NCBI RefSeq assembly: GCF_030315975.1
Contig: NZ_JASXSZ010000001.1
Span: forward strand, 1,202,980 to 1,266,979
DNA: 64,000 nt
DNA from: Microbacterium candidum
GTDB taxonomy: Bacteria > Actinomycetota > Actinomycetes > Actinomycetales > Microbacteriaceae
Reading direction: 5' to 3'
Position numbers and translations under genes: made by a program. A model generated the notes under the pieces. It was given only the letters and a program-made list of their open reading frames with translations, was not told the origin of the DNA and made no database searches. Positions 36,366-45,106 of this stretch are shown here, piece after piece (position 1 is the first letter of the stretch; each line of letters begins with the position of its first letter).

Positions 36366-37676
36366 ATGATGCAACGCAAGCGGATGCTCGGGGTGGGCGG
36401 TGTCGCGGTCATCGCCGCGGCAGCGTTGGCGGGCTGCTCTGGCAGCTCGGGGAGCGACGCGAATCACACCGTCACGATCATGGGCGCCTTCACCGACGCC
36501 CAGGCGAAGGCGTTCCAGGCCGACCTCGACGCCTGGTCCAAGTCGAGCGGCGTGAAGGCGAAGTACTCCGGAAGCACCGACTTCCAGACGGCGATCGTCG
36601 CCAAGGCGGCCGCAGGCAACCCGCCGGACATCGCGATCTTCCCGCAGCCGGGCGTGCTCGCCGGCCAGGAGAAGACGCTGTATCCCCTCGAGGATCTCGG
36701 CATCGACGTCAAGAGCGTCACCTCTGACGAGGCGAAGGGGCTCGCCGACATCGCAGTCTCAGGCGGCAAGACATATGGCCTGCCCTATTCCATCAACGTG
36801 AAGTCCCTCGTCTGGTACAACCCGGCGGCGTTCCAGAAGAACAACCTGACCGTTCCGAAGACGGCCGATGAACTGACCGCTCTCGAGAAGACGATCACGG
36901 ACAAGGGGCTCGGCTACCCGTGGTGCGTCGGCATCGAGTCCGGCGCGGCAACCGGCTGGCCGGCCACCGACTGGCTCGAGGAGTACGTCCTCCGGGACGC
37001 CGGCGCGGACACCTACAAGAAGTGGATCGCCGGCGACGTCAAGTTCTCCGACGCCCCGATCAAGGCGGCCGGACAGAAGGTGCAGTCGATGCTGCTCGCA
37101 GCGGGGCAGGTCAACGGCGGTGGCGCGGCCGCAGCGACGACGAGCTTCCAGACCGCGGGCAACCAGCTGTGGGCGGACGGCAAGGACAAGGGGCAGTGCT
37201 TCATGATGAAGCAGGGTTCCTTCATCGCCGACTTCTTCCCCGACAACATCAAGGCGCAGATCGCGCAGGGCGACACGTCCCAGGTGAACTTCTTCCAGGT
37301 GCCGAGCGCTTCCGGCCAGGCGAACTCGATGGAGGGCGGCGGCGACCTCGTCGGCGCGTACTCGAAGGACTCGAACACGGCGAAGGTCGTCGACTATCTC
37401 GTGTCGAAGGAGTTCGGAACGCACGGCTACGCGAGCCAGGCGATCTTCCTCTCGCCGCACAACACGTTCGACTCGACGAAGTACACGTCGGTGCTGCAGA
37501 AGAACGCACAGACCCTGCTGAAGAACTCGACCGTGTTCGGCTTCGACGCCTCCGACATGATGCCGGCGCAGGTCGGTTCCGGCACGGAGTGGAAGTTCCT
37601 CACGCAGTGGTTCGCCGGGCAGATCACGATGGACAGCGCGTTCCAGCAGATCGACGCCTCGTGGCCGTCGAAGTAG
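36366..37676 (+). CDS. Sugar ABC transporter substrate-binding lipoprotein
   Basis: 436 residues. Lipoprotein signal with lipobox LAGC (Cys about 24), then a family-1 extracellular solute-binding domain (VTIMGAFTDAQAKAFQADLDAWSKSSGVKAKYSGSTDFQTAI). It captures the oligosaccharide outside and hands it to the permeases. An AAAGGA ribosome site precedes ATG 36366; ATG 36369 is also possible. Under LacI control by position. Stem-loops follow the stop. With GH36 and GH32 as neighbours the ligand is likely raffinose, stachyose or sucrose-type sugar. Confidence 0.93.
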   Translation: MMQRKRMLGVGGVAVIAAAALAGCSGSSGSDANHTVTIMGAFTDAQAKAFQADLDAWSKSSGVKAKYSGSTDFQTAIVAKAAAGNPPDIAIFPQPGVLAGQEKTLYPLEDLGIDVKSVTSDEAKGLADIAVSGGKTYGLPYSINVKSLVWYNPAAFQKNNLTVPKTADELTALEKTITDKGLGYPWCVGIESGAATGWPATDWLEEYVLRDAGADTYKKWIAGDVKFSDAPIKAAGQKVQSMLLAAGQVNGGGAAAATTSFQTAGNQLWADGKDKGQCFMMKQGSFIADFFPDNIKAQIAQGDTSQVNFFQVPSASGQANSMEGGGDLVGAYSKDSNTAKVVDYLVSKEFGTHGYASQAIFLSPHNTFDSTKYTSVLQKNAQTLLKNSTVFGFDASDMMPAQVGSGTEWKFLTQWFAGQITMDSAFQQIDASWPSK

Positions 37677-37681
37677 CCCCA

Positions 37682-37733
37682 CCGGATTGATCCGGCTTGT
37701 CGAGGGGCGGGCGCACATGAGCCGCCCCTCGAC
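37682..37733 (+). terminator. Stem-loops between binding-protein and permease genes
   Basis: CCGGAT-TG-ATCCGG (37682-37695) is followed by a perfect 12-bp stem, GTCGAGGGGCGG (37699-37710) paired with CCGCCCCTCGAC (37722-37733) over an 11-base loop. No U-tract follows, and transcription must continue into the permeases. This fits a partial terminator or an RNA-stabilising element that keeps binding-protein mRNA in excess, as known for maltose-type operons. Confidence 0.75.
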
Positions 37734-37771
37734 GACACCTCCTTCCACCCCTCACAGCGAAGTCAGGCGGT

Positions 37772-38776
37772 ATGGCGATGGCCTCCATCCTCAGTGCTCT
37801 GGTCTCGGTGGTCGCGGGACTCGCGATCACGTTCTTCATCTACTGGCTCCTCAACTGGGCCGTCGAGCGGACGGGTCACAAGTGGAAGACGCGTCTGCTG
37901 CCCTACGTCTTCTTCGGCCCGGTGCTGGTGCTGATCGCGTTGTTCCTCGTGTACCCGTCCATTCGGACATTCATCTCGAGCTTCATGACGGTCGGGCAGC
38001 GCCGCGGCGAGGGGGACAGTTTCGTCGGCTTCGCCAACTACATCTCGCTGTTCACGAGTCAGGACTTCCTCGGGGTTCTGCTGAACAACCTGCTGTGGGT
38101 GCTGTTCGTCCCGATCCTGGCGGTCATCTTCGGATTGCTGATCGCGACGCTCGCGGACCGCGTCGGACCGCGACGGGAGAAGACATTCAAGTCGATCGTG
38201 TTCCTGCCGATGGCGATCTCCGCGATCTCCGCGGCCGTTGCATGGCGGTTCATCTACGGCGCAGCGCCGAAGGGCCAACCGCAGATCTACCTGTTGAACG
38301 CGATCTACACTGCGCTGACGGGCAACGACCCGGTCCCGTGGCTCACGATCGACGCGGGAAGGCTCAACAGCTTCCTCATCATGGCGATCGTGATCTGGCT
38401 GCAGACCGGGTTCGCGATGGTGCTGCTCGGCTCGGCGATCAAGGGCGTCCCGGAGGAGACGATCGAGGCCGCGCGCCTGGACGGAGCCTCTGAGCGCAAG
38501 ACGTTCTTCTATGTGATCGTGCCGCAGATCCGCGGGACCATCATCGCGGTGTTCATCACCATCCTCATGACGGTGATGAAGCTGTTCGACATCATCTACG
38601 CGATGACGGGCGGGCAGTACAACACGAGCGTGCTCGCCGTGGAGTTCTACAACCAGCTGTTCAGCTTCCAGAACCCGGGCAAGGCGGCCGCTGTCGTGGT
38701 CGTCCTCATGGTCGCCGTGATCCCGGTGATCATCTACCAGGTCCGCAGCTACAAGGCGCAGGAGGAACTGCGATGA
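37772..38776 (+). CDS. Sugar ABC transporter permease, MalF-like
   Basis: 334 residues, about seven membrane segments: an extra N-terminal hydrophobic region (ILSALVSVVAGLAITFFIYWLLN), then the binding-protein-dependent permease domain. The EAA loop reads EETIEAARLDGASERKTFFYVIVPQIRG and contacts the ATPase. Pairs with the next gene. No ATPase gene is present, so a shared MsmK/MalK-type ATPase encoded elsewhere is expected, as is usual for this importer class. Confidence 0.93.
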   Translation: MAMASILSALVSVVAGLAITFFIYWLLNWAVERTGHKWKTRLLPYVFFGPVLVLIALFLVYPSIRTFISSFMTVGQRRGEGDSFVGFANYISLFTSQDFLGVLLNNLLWVLFVPILAVIFGLLIATLADRVGPRREKTFKSIVFLPMAISAISAAVAWRFIYGAAPKGQPQIYLLNAIYTALTGNDPVPWLTIDAGRLNSFLIMAIVIWLQTGFAMVLLGSAIKGVPEETIEAARLDGASERKTFFYVIVPQIRGTIIAVFITILMTVMKLFDIIYAMTGGQYNTSVLAVEFYNQLFSFQNPGKAAAVVVVLMVAVIPVIIYQVRSYKAQEELR

Positions 38777-39720
38777 GCACCATGACAGAGAAGATCACCG
38801 CCCCCGCCGTGGACACGGAGCGTGTGCGCAAGCGCCGCATCCGGGATGCCTCGGAGGAGAAGCGCCGGCCGCACATCGTCCTCACGATCGTCCTCGGTGT
38901 GGTCGCCGTCGCCTGGCTCTTCCCGCTGCTCGGGGTCGTGATCACGAGCTTCCGCACCTCCGACGCGGTGCAGGGACCGAACGCGACCGCGTGGTGGACC
39001 GTCTTCACCGACCCGGCGAACGCGGGGTGGACGCTGTCGAGCTATGGACAGGCCGTCGACGCACTGAACCTGCCGACGGCGTTCTTCAACTCGCTCGCGG
39101 TCGTGATCCCGGCCACGGTGCTGCCCATCATGTTCGCCGCGATGGCCGCGTATGCGTTCACATTCCTGGATTTCAAGGGCAAGGAGATCTACTTCTCCGT
39201 GATCCTGGCGCTGCTGGTCGTGCCGGTCCAGATCGCCATCATCCCGATCCTGCAGTTCTTCGTGCTGGTGAAGAATGTGACCGGCATCCAGGTCATCGGC
39301 GAGTTCCCGGCGGCGTGGATCGTGCACGCCGCGTTCGCACTGCCGCTGGCGATCTACATCCTCCGCAACTACATGTCGACGCTGCCGAACTCCCTCATCG
39401 AAGCGGCGCGCGTGGACGGTGCGAGCCATTTCACGATCTTCTGGCGGCTCGTCGTGCCGATGTCGGTGCCGGCGCTCGCCTCCTTCGCGATCTTCCAGTT
39501 CTTGTGGGTGTGGAACGACTTCCTCGTCGCGTACATCTTCATCGGGACAGGGCCGAACGCCGTGCTGACGCAGGGTCTCTACGACCTCCTCGGGCAGTAC
39601 GGACAGGGATGGCAGCGGGTCGCTGCCGGATCGATCATCACCGTCGTCGTCCCGCTCGCGATCTTCTTCGCCCTGCAGCGGTACTTCGTCCGTGGCCTCA
39701 CCGCCGGCTCGGTGAAGTAG
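38773..39720 (+). CDS. Sugar ABC transporter permease, MalG-like
   Basis: 315 residues with six membrane segments and a 35-residue charged cytosolic N-terminus. The EAA loop is NSLIEAARVDGASHFTIFWRLVVPMSVPAL, and the C-terminus ends QRYFVRGLTAGSVK, typical of MalG-type permeases. Start overlaps the previous stop by ATGA; the GH32 gene starts on the next base after its stop. Confidence 0.94.
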   Translation: MSTMTEKITAPAVDTERVRKRRIRDASEEKRRPHIVLTIVLGVVAVAWLFPLLGVVITSFRTSDAVQGPNATAWWTVFTDPANAGWTLSSYGQAVDALNLPTAFFNSLAVVIPATVLPIMFAAMAAYAFTFLDFKGKEIYFSVILALLVVPVQIAIIPILQFFVLVKNVTGIQVIGEFPAAWIVHAAFALPLAIYILRNYMSTLPNSLIEAARVDGASHFTIFWRLVVPMSVPALASFAIFQFLWVWNDFLVAYIFIGTGPNAVLTQGLYDLLGQYGQGWQRVAAGSIITVVVPLAIFFALQRYFVRGLTAGSVK

Positions 39721-41091
39721 ATGGCGGGTCGCCCACGAATCCACTTCACCCCTGCGCGGAACTGGATGAACGACCCGAACGGGCTCGTCTTCCACCGCGG
39801 CCGATACCACCTGTTCTTCCAGCACAACCCGTTCGGTGCGGACCATGCCCACATGAGCTGGGGTCATGCATCCAGCCCCGATCTCATGGAGTGGACGGAG
39901 CATCCCGTCGCGATTCCGTGCGACGAGCACGAAGAGATCTACTCCGGGTCGATCGTGATCGACGAGGAGAACACGAGCGGGTTCGGGCACTCCGCGCTCG
40001 TCGCCGTCTACACCTCGCACACCGCCGAGCGAGAAGCCCAGTCGCTCGCCTACAGCGTCGACGACGGCATGACCTGGACGAAGTACGCCGGCAACCCGGT
40101 GCTCGATCGCGGATCGCAGAACTTCCGTGATCCGAAGGTCTTCCGTTATGCGGGGGATGCCGGCGACTACTGGGTCATGTCTGCGGTCGAGGCCACCGAG
40201 CACCGGGTCGTCCTGTATCGCTCGGACGATCTCCGGACGTGGACCTTCCTCTCGTCGTACGGGCCCGCCGGCGCCGTCGGCGGGGTGTGGGAATGCCCGG
40301 ACCTCTTCCCGCTCCTCGTCGACGGCGACCCCGAGGACGTCCGGTGGGTGCTTCTCATCAGCCTCAACCCCGGCGGGATCGCGGGCGGATCCGGCACGCA
40401 GTACGTCGTGGGCCGGTTCGACGGCGTGACGTTCACGCCCGATCGGCCCGTTCCCGACGACCTCGCGTCCGTCGATTGGCTCGACTACGGGCGCGACTGC
40501 TACGCGGGCGTGACGTTCAGCGGCCTGCCCGTGGAGGAGCGCACGCTCATCGCGTGGATGGGGAACTGGGACTACGCGCGTGGGGAGGTCCCCACCTCGC
40601 CGTGGCGTGGTGCGATGACCGTCCCGCGGCGCCTGAGCCTCGTGACGTCCGGCGGTCGTCCACGCCTGCGGTCGCTACCGGTGCTGCCAGTCGGCCGGGC
40701 GGTGGATGCGGACGGCGCGCTGCCCGTGGCCGCACGGATCGACCTGCGGGCGCGGATCGACGACGGTGGGTCGGTCGTCCTCACGATCGCAGGCGACGAG
40801 GGTCGCGCGTCGATCGTGTGCACCCCCGACGCGATGTCCCTCGACCGGACGGCCGCCGGGACGTTCGCCCCTCTCTTTCCCGGCGTAGAGTCGGCGCGCC
40901 TCTCCGCCCCGGACGATGTCATGGAGTTGACGATCCTGGTCGACGCCTACTCGGTGGAGGTCTTCGCCCAGTCCGGGGTCGCAGCGCTCACGGATCTCGT
41001 CTTCGTCGGGGATCGCCGCGGCATCGACGTCGCGATCGTCGACGCGGTCGTGGAGAGCCTCGAGGTGAGTGATCTCGGAGGCGTCGCGTGA
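39721..41091 (+). CDS. Beta-fructosidase (sucrose hydrolase/levanase), GH32
   Basis: Splits sucrose or fructan chains to release fructose. 456 residues: five-blade propeller plus C-terminal beta sandwich. Nucleophile D18 in WMNDPNG, transition-state stabiliser D137 in FRDPKVF, acid/base E191 in WECPDLF; all three present. No signal peptide, so it works inside the cell on sugar delivered by the importer. After GH36 removes galactose from raffinose, the sucrose left would be its substrate. The stop overlaps the GTG of the broken fructokinase gene. Confidence 0.95.
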   Translation: MAGRPRIHFTPARNWMNDPNGLVFHRGRYHLFFQHNPFGADHAHMSWGHASSPDLMEWTEHPVAIPCDEHEEIYSGSIVIDEENTSGFGHSALVAVYTSHTAEREAQSLAYSVDDGMTWTKYAGNPVLDRGSQNFRDPKVFRYAGDAGDYWVMSAVEATEHRVVLYRSDDLRTWTFLSSYGPAGAVGGVWECPDLFPLLVDGDPEDVRWVLLISLNPGGIAGGSGTQYVVGRFDGVTFTPDRPVPDDLASVDWLDYGRDCYAGVTFSGLPVEERTLIAWMGNWDYARGEVPTSPWRGAMTVPRRLSLVTSGGRPRLRSLPVLPVGRAVDADGALPVAARIDLRARIDDGGSVVLTIAGDEGRASIVCTPDAMSLDRTAAGTFAPLFPGVESARLSAPDDVMELTILVDAYSVEVFAQSGVAALTDLVFVGDRRGIDVAIVDAVVESLEVSDLGGVA

Positions 41092-41335
41092 CGCGCGTCG
41101 CGGTCATCGGCGAGGCGCTCGTCGACATCATCCACGGTGTCGCGTATCCGGAGATGCGTTCATGTCGGGCCTGCTCGCCGCGATCGCGGAAGAGGCCGGG
41201 GCCGCGGAGGTCGTCGCCGGCGGAACTCCGATCCACGGGTGGGCGCATGCGCTGCAAGTCGCCCTCGAAAGTGCGGCGATCACCGTGTCGCGGCCCGGTG
41301 CAGATCCGCCGACACGCGCCGAATTGCGGCTGTGA
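41088..41335 (+). pseudogene. Fructokinase (PfkB-type) remnant with large internal deletion
   Basis: The 5' end, GTG at 41088 overlapping the GH32 stop, encodes the start of a PfkB/ScrK sugar kinase (TRVAVIGEALVDIIHG). About 15 codons later the sequence jumps, in another frame, to the kinase C-terminus: SGDAFMSGLLAA with the GDAF catalytic-base motif, then VSRPGADPPTRAEL and a stop at 41335. The middle, about 200 or more codons, is missing. Intact relatives are near 300 residues. The gene cannot make a working kinase. The short ends look little decayed, so the deletion may be recent. Confidence 0.85.
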
Positions 41336-41398
41336 CACTGACCGGCCCACGGGACGGTCGAGCGCGGACCTGCGCCATCGAGGAAGACCTGCGTCGTC

Positions 41399-41429
41399 GG
41401 GGACGGCCGCCGGGTAGGCGACCGTCCCC
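41399..41429. terminator. Hairpin terminator between sugar locus and secreted-protein gene
   Basis: GGGGACGG (41399-41406) pairs perfectly with CCGTCCCC (41422-41429); TCTC follows. It lies between the convergent fructokinase remnant and the minus-strand gene ending at 41443. Confidence 0.7.
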
Positions 41430-41442
41430 TCTCGCAGTTCGG

Positions 41443-41949
41443 TCAGCAGTGCAGGCTGGGGTTCCACTCCGCGAACATGCCCGCGGGGTTGTGCTTGCCG
41501 ACCCACACGTGCAGGTCGTAGTGCGTGGGCATCCCCGGTCCGTGGCCGGCCATCGGCCCGTCGAAGGCCTGCGAGCCGTACATCGGGGTCGGCTGGCCGA
41601 CCTCGGGCTCGAAGAACTCCGCCGCCCACAGATCGCCGGACGGTCCGTATGTGAGGAACGGCGGGTTCGCCGGGTCGACGAACCCGGGGTGGATGAGCGC
41701 GGGGTTCATGTAGTGGATGCCCATGGCGCCCTCGGGGCTCTCGGTGCACTCGCTGACCGGGATGTAGCCCGCGGCGAGGGCGGCGTCGACCTGCTGGAAC
41801 CTCGCCACTGCCGCCCGCGTCGAAGCCACGAGCTTGTTCATGGTCGACGACGAGTCCGGCGCGGGGGCGGCCTGTGCGGGGAGCGCGACGGCTCCGACGG
41901 CGAGCGCGGCGACGAGGCCGCCGATGACGGTGCGTGTGATGGTGCGCAT
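41443..41949 (-). CDS. Secreted His/Met-rich protein of unknown function
   Basis: 168 residues. A clean Sec signal (TVIGGLVAALAVGAVALPAQA) is cleaved near AQA-AP. The mature part has a helix (STRAAVARFQQVDAALAAGY), then a segment crowded with His, Met, Asn and Trp: GIHYMNPALIHPGFVD, HGPGMPTHYDLHVWVGKHNP and a final FAEWNPSLHC. Two cysteines could form a disulfide. Repeated His clusters suggest a metal site. I do not recognise the family. Likely co-transcribed with the flavoprotein gene 29 bp upstream, so the pair may work together outside the cell membrane. Confidence 0.75.
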   Translation of the reverse strand: MRTITRTVIGGLVAALAVGAVALPAQAAPAPDSSSTMNKLVASTRAAVARFQQVDAALAAGYIPVSECTESPEGAMGIHYMNPALIHPGFVDPANPPFLTYGPSGDLWAAEFFEPEVGQPTPMYGSQAFDGPMAGHGPGMPTHYDLHVWVGKHNPAGMFAEWNPSLHC

Positions 41950-41978
41950 TCTCTTGTTCTCTCTGATCGTGTTGCTGT

Positions 41979-43337
41979 TCAGACCGCGTGAGCGGCGACC
42001 CACAGGCGTGTGGGGTCGTAGTGGTCGCGCACGGCCGCGAGCCGTTCGCGCGCGGCGGGGTCGTAGAGGGCCGATGCATCGGCCCGACCCTCCGCGAAGT
42101 TGCTGTAGAGCGTCCCGTTGGCCCATGGGCTCATCAGCTGGACGATCTCGGAGGTCACGTCCTCGCCGAGGGCGCACAGCTCCGGCGTCGGCGCGGCGCA
42201 GAGGACGAACAGCGCGTAGCGGCCGTGCAGCCGGCGGAGGGCGCCATCCTGTTCCCGGTCGAACGCACCGCCCACGTGCCGGAGCTCGGCGACCATGAGC
42301 GGGGTCTCGACGCCGGGGCCGGCGACTGACAGCAGGACGGCGATCGCCTCCTCGGGGAGGCCGGACATCATCGCGTGGTCGCTGACACCGGGTGTCGGCG
42401 CGGGCGGGTCCATGTGGATGTCCAGGACGCCTGCGGCCGGCATCCGCGTGAACGTGTCGAGCTCGGGGGCGAGCGCGCGGAGGGGCGCGAGGAGCTTCGC
42501 CGCGGTGGCGTCGTCGTCCAGGATCACGCCGTCGATGACGACGAGGCTGCGTCCGCTGAGGAACGGCGGAAGCTCGGGGATCGCCGGGAAGCGCATGATC
42601 CGCAGTGCCGTCGTCGCCGACTCGGGGGCGTGCGACGTCCACGCCGCCCACGTGCGCAGGACGGTCGGCGCGTGTGCGACGTCCCACAGGAGCATGCCGG
42701 CGAAGACGTCGGCGACCGGCAGCAGGTCGAGCTCGATCGCGACGACGGTGCCGAAACTGCCGCCGCCTCCGCGCAGCGCCCAGAACAGCTCGTGGTGCTC
42801 GTCGGCGCTCGCACGGACCAGGGTGCCGTCGGCGGTGACGATCTCGAAGGCGCGCACCGAGGCGCTGGCGAGCCCGTGCCGGCGGCCGTAGAACGAGATG
42901 CCGCCGCCGAGGACGTAGCCGGCGACCGCGACGTCGCCGGCGCTGCCGTGCGGCGCAGTCAGCCCATGCGGGGCGGCGGCTGCGACGACGTCGCGCCAGA
43001 GGGTTCCGCCCAGCACGCGGGCGGTGCGGGCGACCGGATCGACGCTCACTCCGGTGAGCTCGCTCATGCGCAGGAGCAGCGCCTCGTCGAGGCGTCCGGC
43101 GATGGTGGATGCCAGGTGCCCCGTGCTCATCGGCGCGACCTGCAGTCCGGCTCGGGCTGCCGCGGTGACGGCGGCGATCACGTCGTCGACCGAGCGCGGC
43201 ACGGCGACGGCCGCGGGATGCAGCGGGAACGCGAGGTTCCACGGGGTGCATGCCTCGGCGTACCCGGCTTCGTCGGGAAGCACGATGCACGGGACCGAAC
43301 GCAGCACGGCGGCGTCGAACAGGATGGAAGCGGACAT
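41979..43337 (-). CDS. FAD-linked oxidoreductase, berberine-bridge-enzyme type
   Basis: 452 residues. PCMH-type FAD domain at about 35-205 (PRSVDDVIAAVTAAARAGLQVAPMSTGHLAS, with the His that can link FAD covalently; GDVAVAGYVLGGGISFYGRRHGL). The C-terminal BBE motif is LYSNFAEGRADASALYDPAARERLAAVRDHYDPTRLW. The second covalent site, usually Cys after GGG in bicovalent enzymes, is Ser here, so single attachment is likely. No Tat or Sec signal is evident. Substrates in the family are sugars, alcohols or alkaloid-like compounds. An AAAGG ribosome site precedes the ATG. Confidence 0.88.
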   Translation of the reverse strand: MSASILFDAAVLRSVPCIVLPDEAGYAEACTPWNLAFPLHPAAVAVPRSVDDVIAAVTAAARAGLQVAPMSTGHLASTIAGRLDEALLLRMSELTGVSVDPVARTARVLGGTLWRDVVAAAAPHGLTAPHGSAGDVAVAGYVLGGGISFYGRRHGLASASVRAFEIVTADGTLVRASADEHHELFWALRGGGGSFGTVVAIELDLLPVADVFAGMLLWDVAHAPTVLRTWAAWTSHAPESATTALRIMRFPAIPELPPFLSGRSLVVIDGVILDDDATAAKLLAPLRALAPELDTFTRMPAAGVLDIHMDPPAPTPGVSDHAMMSGLPEEAIAVLLSVAGPGVETPLMVAELRHVGGAFDREQDGALRRLHGRYALFVLCAAPTPELCALGEDVTSEIVQLMSPWANGTLYSNFAEGRADASALYDPAARERLAAVRDHYDPTRLWVAAHAV

Positions 43338-43448
43338 GAGCGGCCTTTCGCAGATGAGTGGGCGAACTCAGCCTGCGGGCCGCTGTCCATGGTGTGAATC
43401 CCAGGTGATCGGGGGATTCGGCATCCCCGGATCGGGGGTGCCGCCCCT

Positions 43449-43462
43449 CCCAGATATCTGGG
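43449..43462. promoter_or_regulatory. Candidate operator CCCAGATATCTGGG
   Basis: Perfect 14-bp palindrome in the 162-bp gap between the divergent BBE oxidoreductase and LuxR genes, centred about 44 bp before the LuxR start. The upstream stretch GGCATCCCCGGATCGGGGGT forms an imperfect second dyad. Likely a binding site for the LuxR-family regulator; the link is inference. Confidence 0.6.
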
Positions 43463-43499
43463 ATGGCGCGCCGTCGCCCTGCGCTCGATACTTGTTCAT

Positions 43500-44633
43500 A
43501 TGGGGAATGGACTTACTGCTGAGCGCGTGCGTGGGGACGTCGACGTGCTCTCGCGTGCAGGCCTCGATCTCGACGAGTTCCTCGGCGAGATGACCGAGAC
43601 CATGCATCGAGCCGTGCCGTGGGAAGGCATCTGCATCGGCACGCTCGACCCGGCGTCGCTCCTCCTGACGAGCGGCCGGAAGTACGGGGCGCTGGCGAGG
43701 ATGGACACCGAGGACGCCTTGTTCGCGGTGCTCGAGTACACCATGCAGGAGCCGTCGTCGTTCCGCGCGCTGGCGCAGACCGAGCTGACCGCGATCGGCA
43801 TGCACGAGACGATGCCGGCCCAGGTCGATCGATCCGAGCGCATGAACACCCTGATCAGACCGATCTTCGGGTTCGGCGACGAGGCGCGCGTCCTGTTCCG
43901 GGACGATGTCGGCACGTGGGGTGCCATGGCGATCATGCGGGACGAGGATGCGCCGAAGTTCAGCGCTGAGGACGTCGAGTTCCTCGCATCCCTCTCGGAT
44001 TCGCTCGCGCGGGGCGTCCGCGGCGGCATCCTCGCGCGGCTCTCGGAGTCGGATGGGGCGGACGCGGGCACCCGCGGTCCCGCCGTGATCATCGTCGACC
44101 GCGAGGGGGAGGTGACGCAGATCAGCGTGGGCGCCGAGGAGAGGCTCGCCCAGTTCCACTCCTCGCCGAACGTCATCGATCCGATGGGCGTCGTCTTCGC
44201 GCTCGTCGCCGCCGCCCGTCGGCACGCGAGCGCGCCCGGCACGATGATGCCGCGCACGCGTGTGCGCACCGCATCCGGCCAATGGCTCGTCATCCATGCG
44301 GCGCCGCTCGCGTCACGCGGTGGCGTCACCGGCGATGTGGTCGTGACGATCGAGGAGGCGCGACCGCCCGAGATCGTCGAACTCGTGGTGGCCGCGTTCC
44401 GCCTCACGGCACGCGAGCGCGATGTGACCCGGCTCGTCCTCCAGGGCTTCGAGACGAAGGAGATCGCGGCGAGCCTGTTCGTCTCGGCCTACACCGTCCA
44501 GGACCACTTGAAGTCGATCTTCGACAAGGCGGGCGTGCGCAGCCGGCGCGAACTCGTCGCTCGCGTGTACTTCGATCAGTACGTGCCGCGGATGGGCACG
44601 GCCGTCGGCCCTTCCGGCGGCTTCCTCGCGTAA
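43500..44633 (+). CDS. LuxR-family regulator with N-terminal GAF-like domain
   Basis: 377 residues. Residues about 20-180 look like a GAF-type sensor (LDLDEFLGEMTETMHRAVPWEGICIGTLDPASLLLTSG), about 190-290 a PAS-like segment, and 302-365 a GerE/LuxR helix-turn-helix (LTARERDVTRLVLQGFETKEIAASLFVSAYTVQDHLKSIFDKAGVRSRRELV). No receiver domain, so it senses a ligand and is not a phosphorelay output. No ribosome site: GATACT lies 7 bases before ATG, which fits a leaderless mRNA. Divergent from the BBE and secreted-protein genes, its likely targets. Confidence 0.88.
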   Translation: MGNGLTAERVRGDVDVLSRAGLDLDEFLGEMTETMHRAVPWEGICIGTLDPASLLLTSGRKYGALARMDTEDALFAVLEYTMQEPSSFRALAQTELTAIGMHETMPAQVDRSERMNTLIRPIFGFGDEARVLFRDDVGTWGAMAIMRDEDAPKFSAEDVEFLASLSDSLARGVRGGILARLSESDGADAGTRGPAVIIVDREGEVTQISVGAEERLAQFHSSPNVIDPMGVVFALVAAARRHASAPGTMMPRTRVRTASGQWLVIHAAPLASRGGVTGDVVVTIEEARPPEIVELVVAAFRLTARERDVTRLVLQGFETKEIAASLFVSAYTVQDHLKSIFDKAGVRSRRELVARVYFDQYVPRMGTAVGPSGGFLA

Positions 44634-44638
44634 GCGGC

Positions 44639-45106
44639 CTACGGCACGACCGGATGCGGGCCTGTGTAGTCGGGACGCGGGGGCTGGCGCTGCTGGTGCG
44701 CACCCTCGCCGCCCTGGCGCCCGCCGTAGGGGCGGCCGTGGTCCGCGAACTCGTCGCGCGCGAAGACGAGGGCCCATGGGCCCAGCGTGAAGCGCGCGCC
44801 GGTGCGCAGCACCTCGCCATCGGCCTGGACGGACTCGATGGGGACCAGCGGCGTGCTGGTGGTGGCCGGGCCGTGCAGGATCAGCACGTATTCGTCGTGC
44901 TCCTCGTGGCGCACCTCGGCGTGAACGGCGTCGATGCCGCCGAGCCGGAGTTCGCAGGCCGGTGCGGAGCCGATCCGCACGAGGTCCTGGTCCAGCGGAA
45001 AGATGCGGTGGGTGCCGCCCTGCGAGACGATCAGGTGCGGGTGACCGGCGCCCCACGGCCCGTGCGTCGTAGTCGGGCCGTGGGCGGCATGTGCGGGTGA
45101 GCTCAT
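44639..45106 (-). CDS. FHA-domain-like protein
   Basis: 155 residues: a His/Ala-rich N-terminus, an FHA-type beta sandwich at about 30-125 (IFPLDQDLVRIGSAPACELRLGGIDAVHAEVRHEEHDEYVLIL), and a Gly/Gln/Pro-rich tail. The Arg-Ile-Gly and the central His are kept, but the Ser of the canonical SxxH phosphothreonine pocket is replaced in IDAVHAEV. Phosphopeptide binding may therefore be weak or lost. The start codon sits in one arm of a long leader hairpin. Stops 5 bp from the convergent LuxR gene. Confidence 0.8.
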   Translation of the reverse strand: MSSPAHAAHGPTTTHGPWGAGHPHLIVSQGGTHRIFPLDQDLVRIGSAPACELRLGGIDAVHAEVRHEEHDEYVLILHGPATTSTPLVPIESVQADGEVLRTGARFTLGPWALVFARDEFADHGRPYGGRQGGEGAHQQRQPPRPDYTGPHPVVP

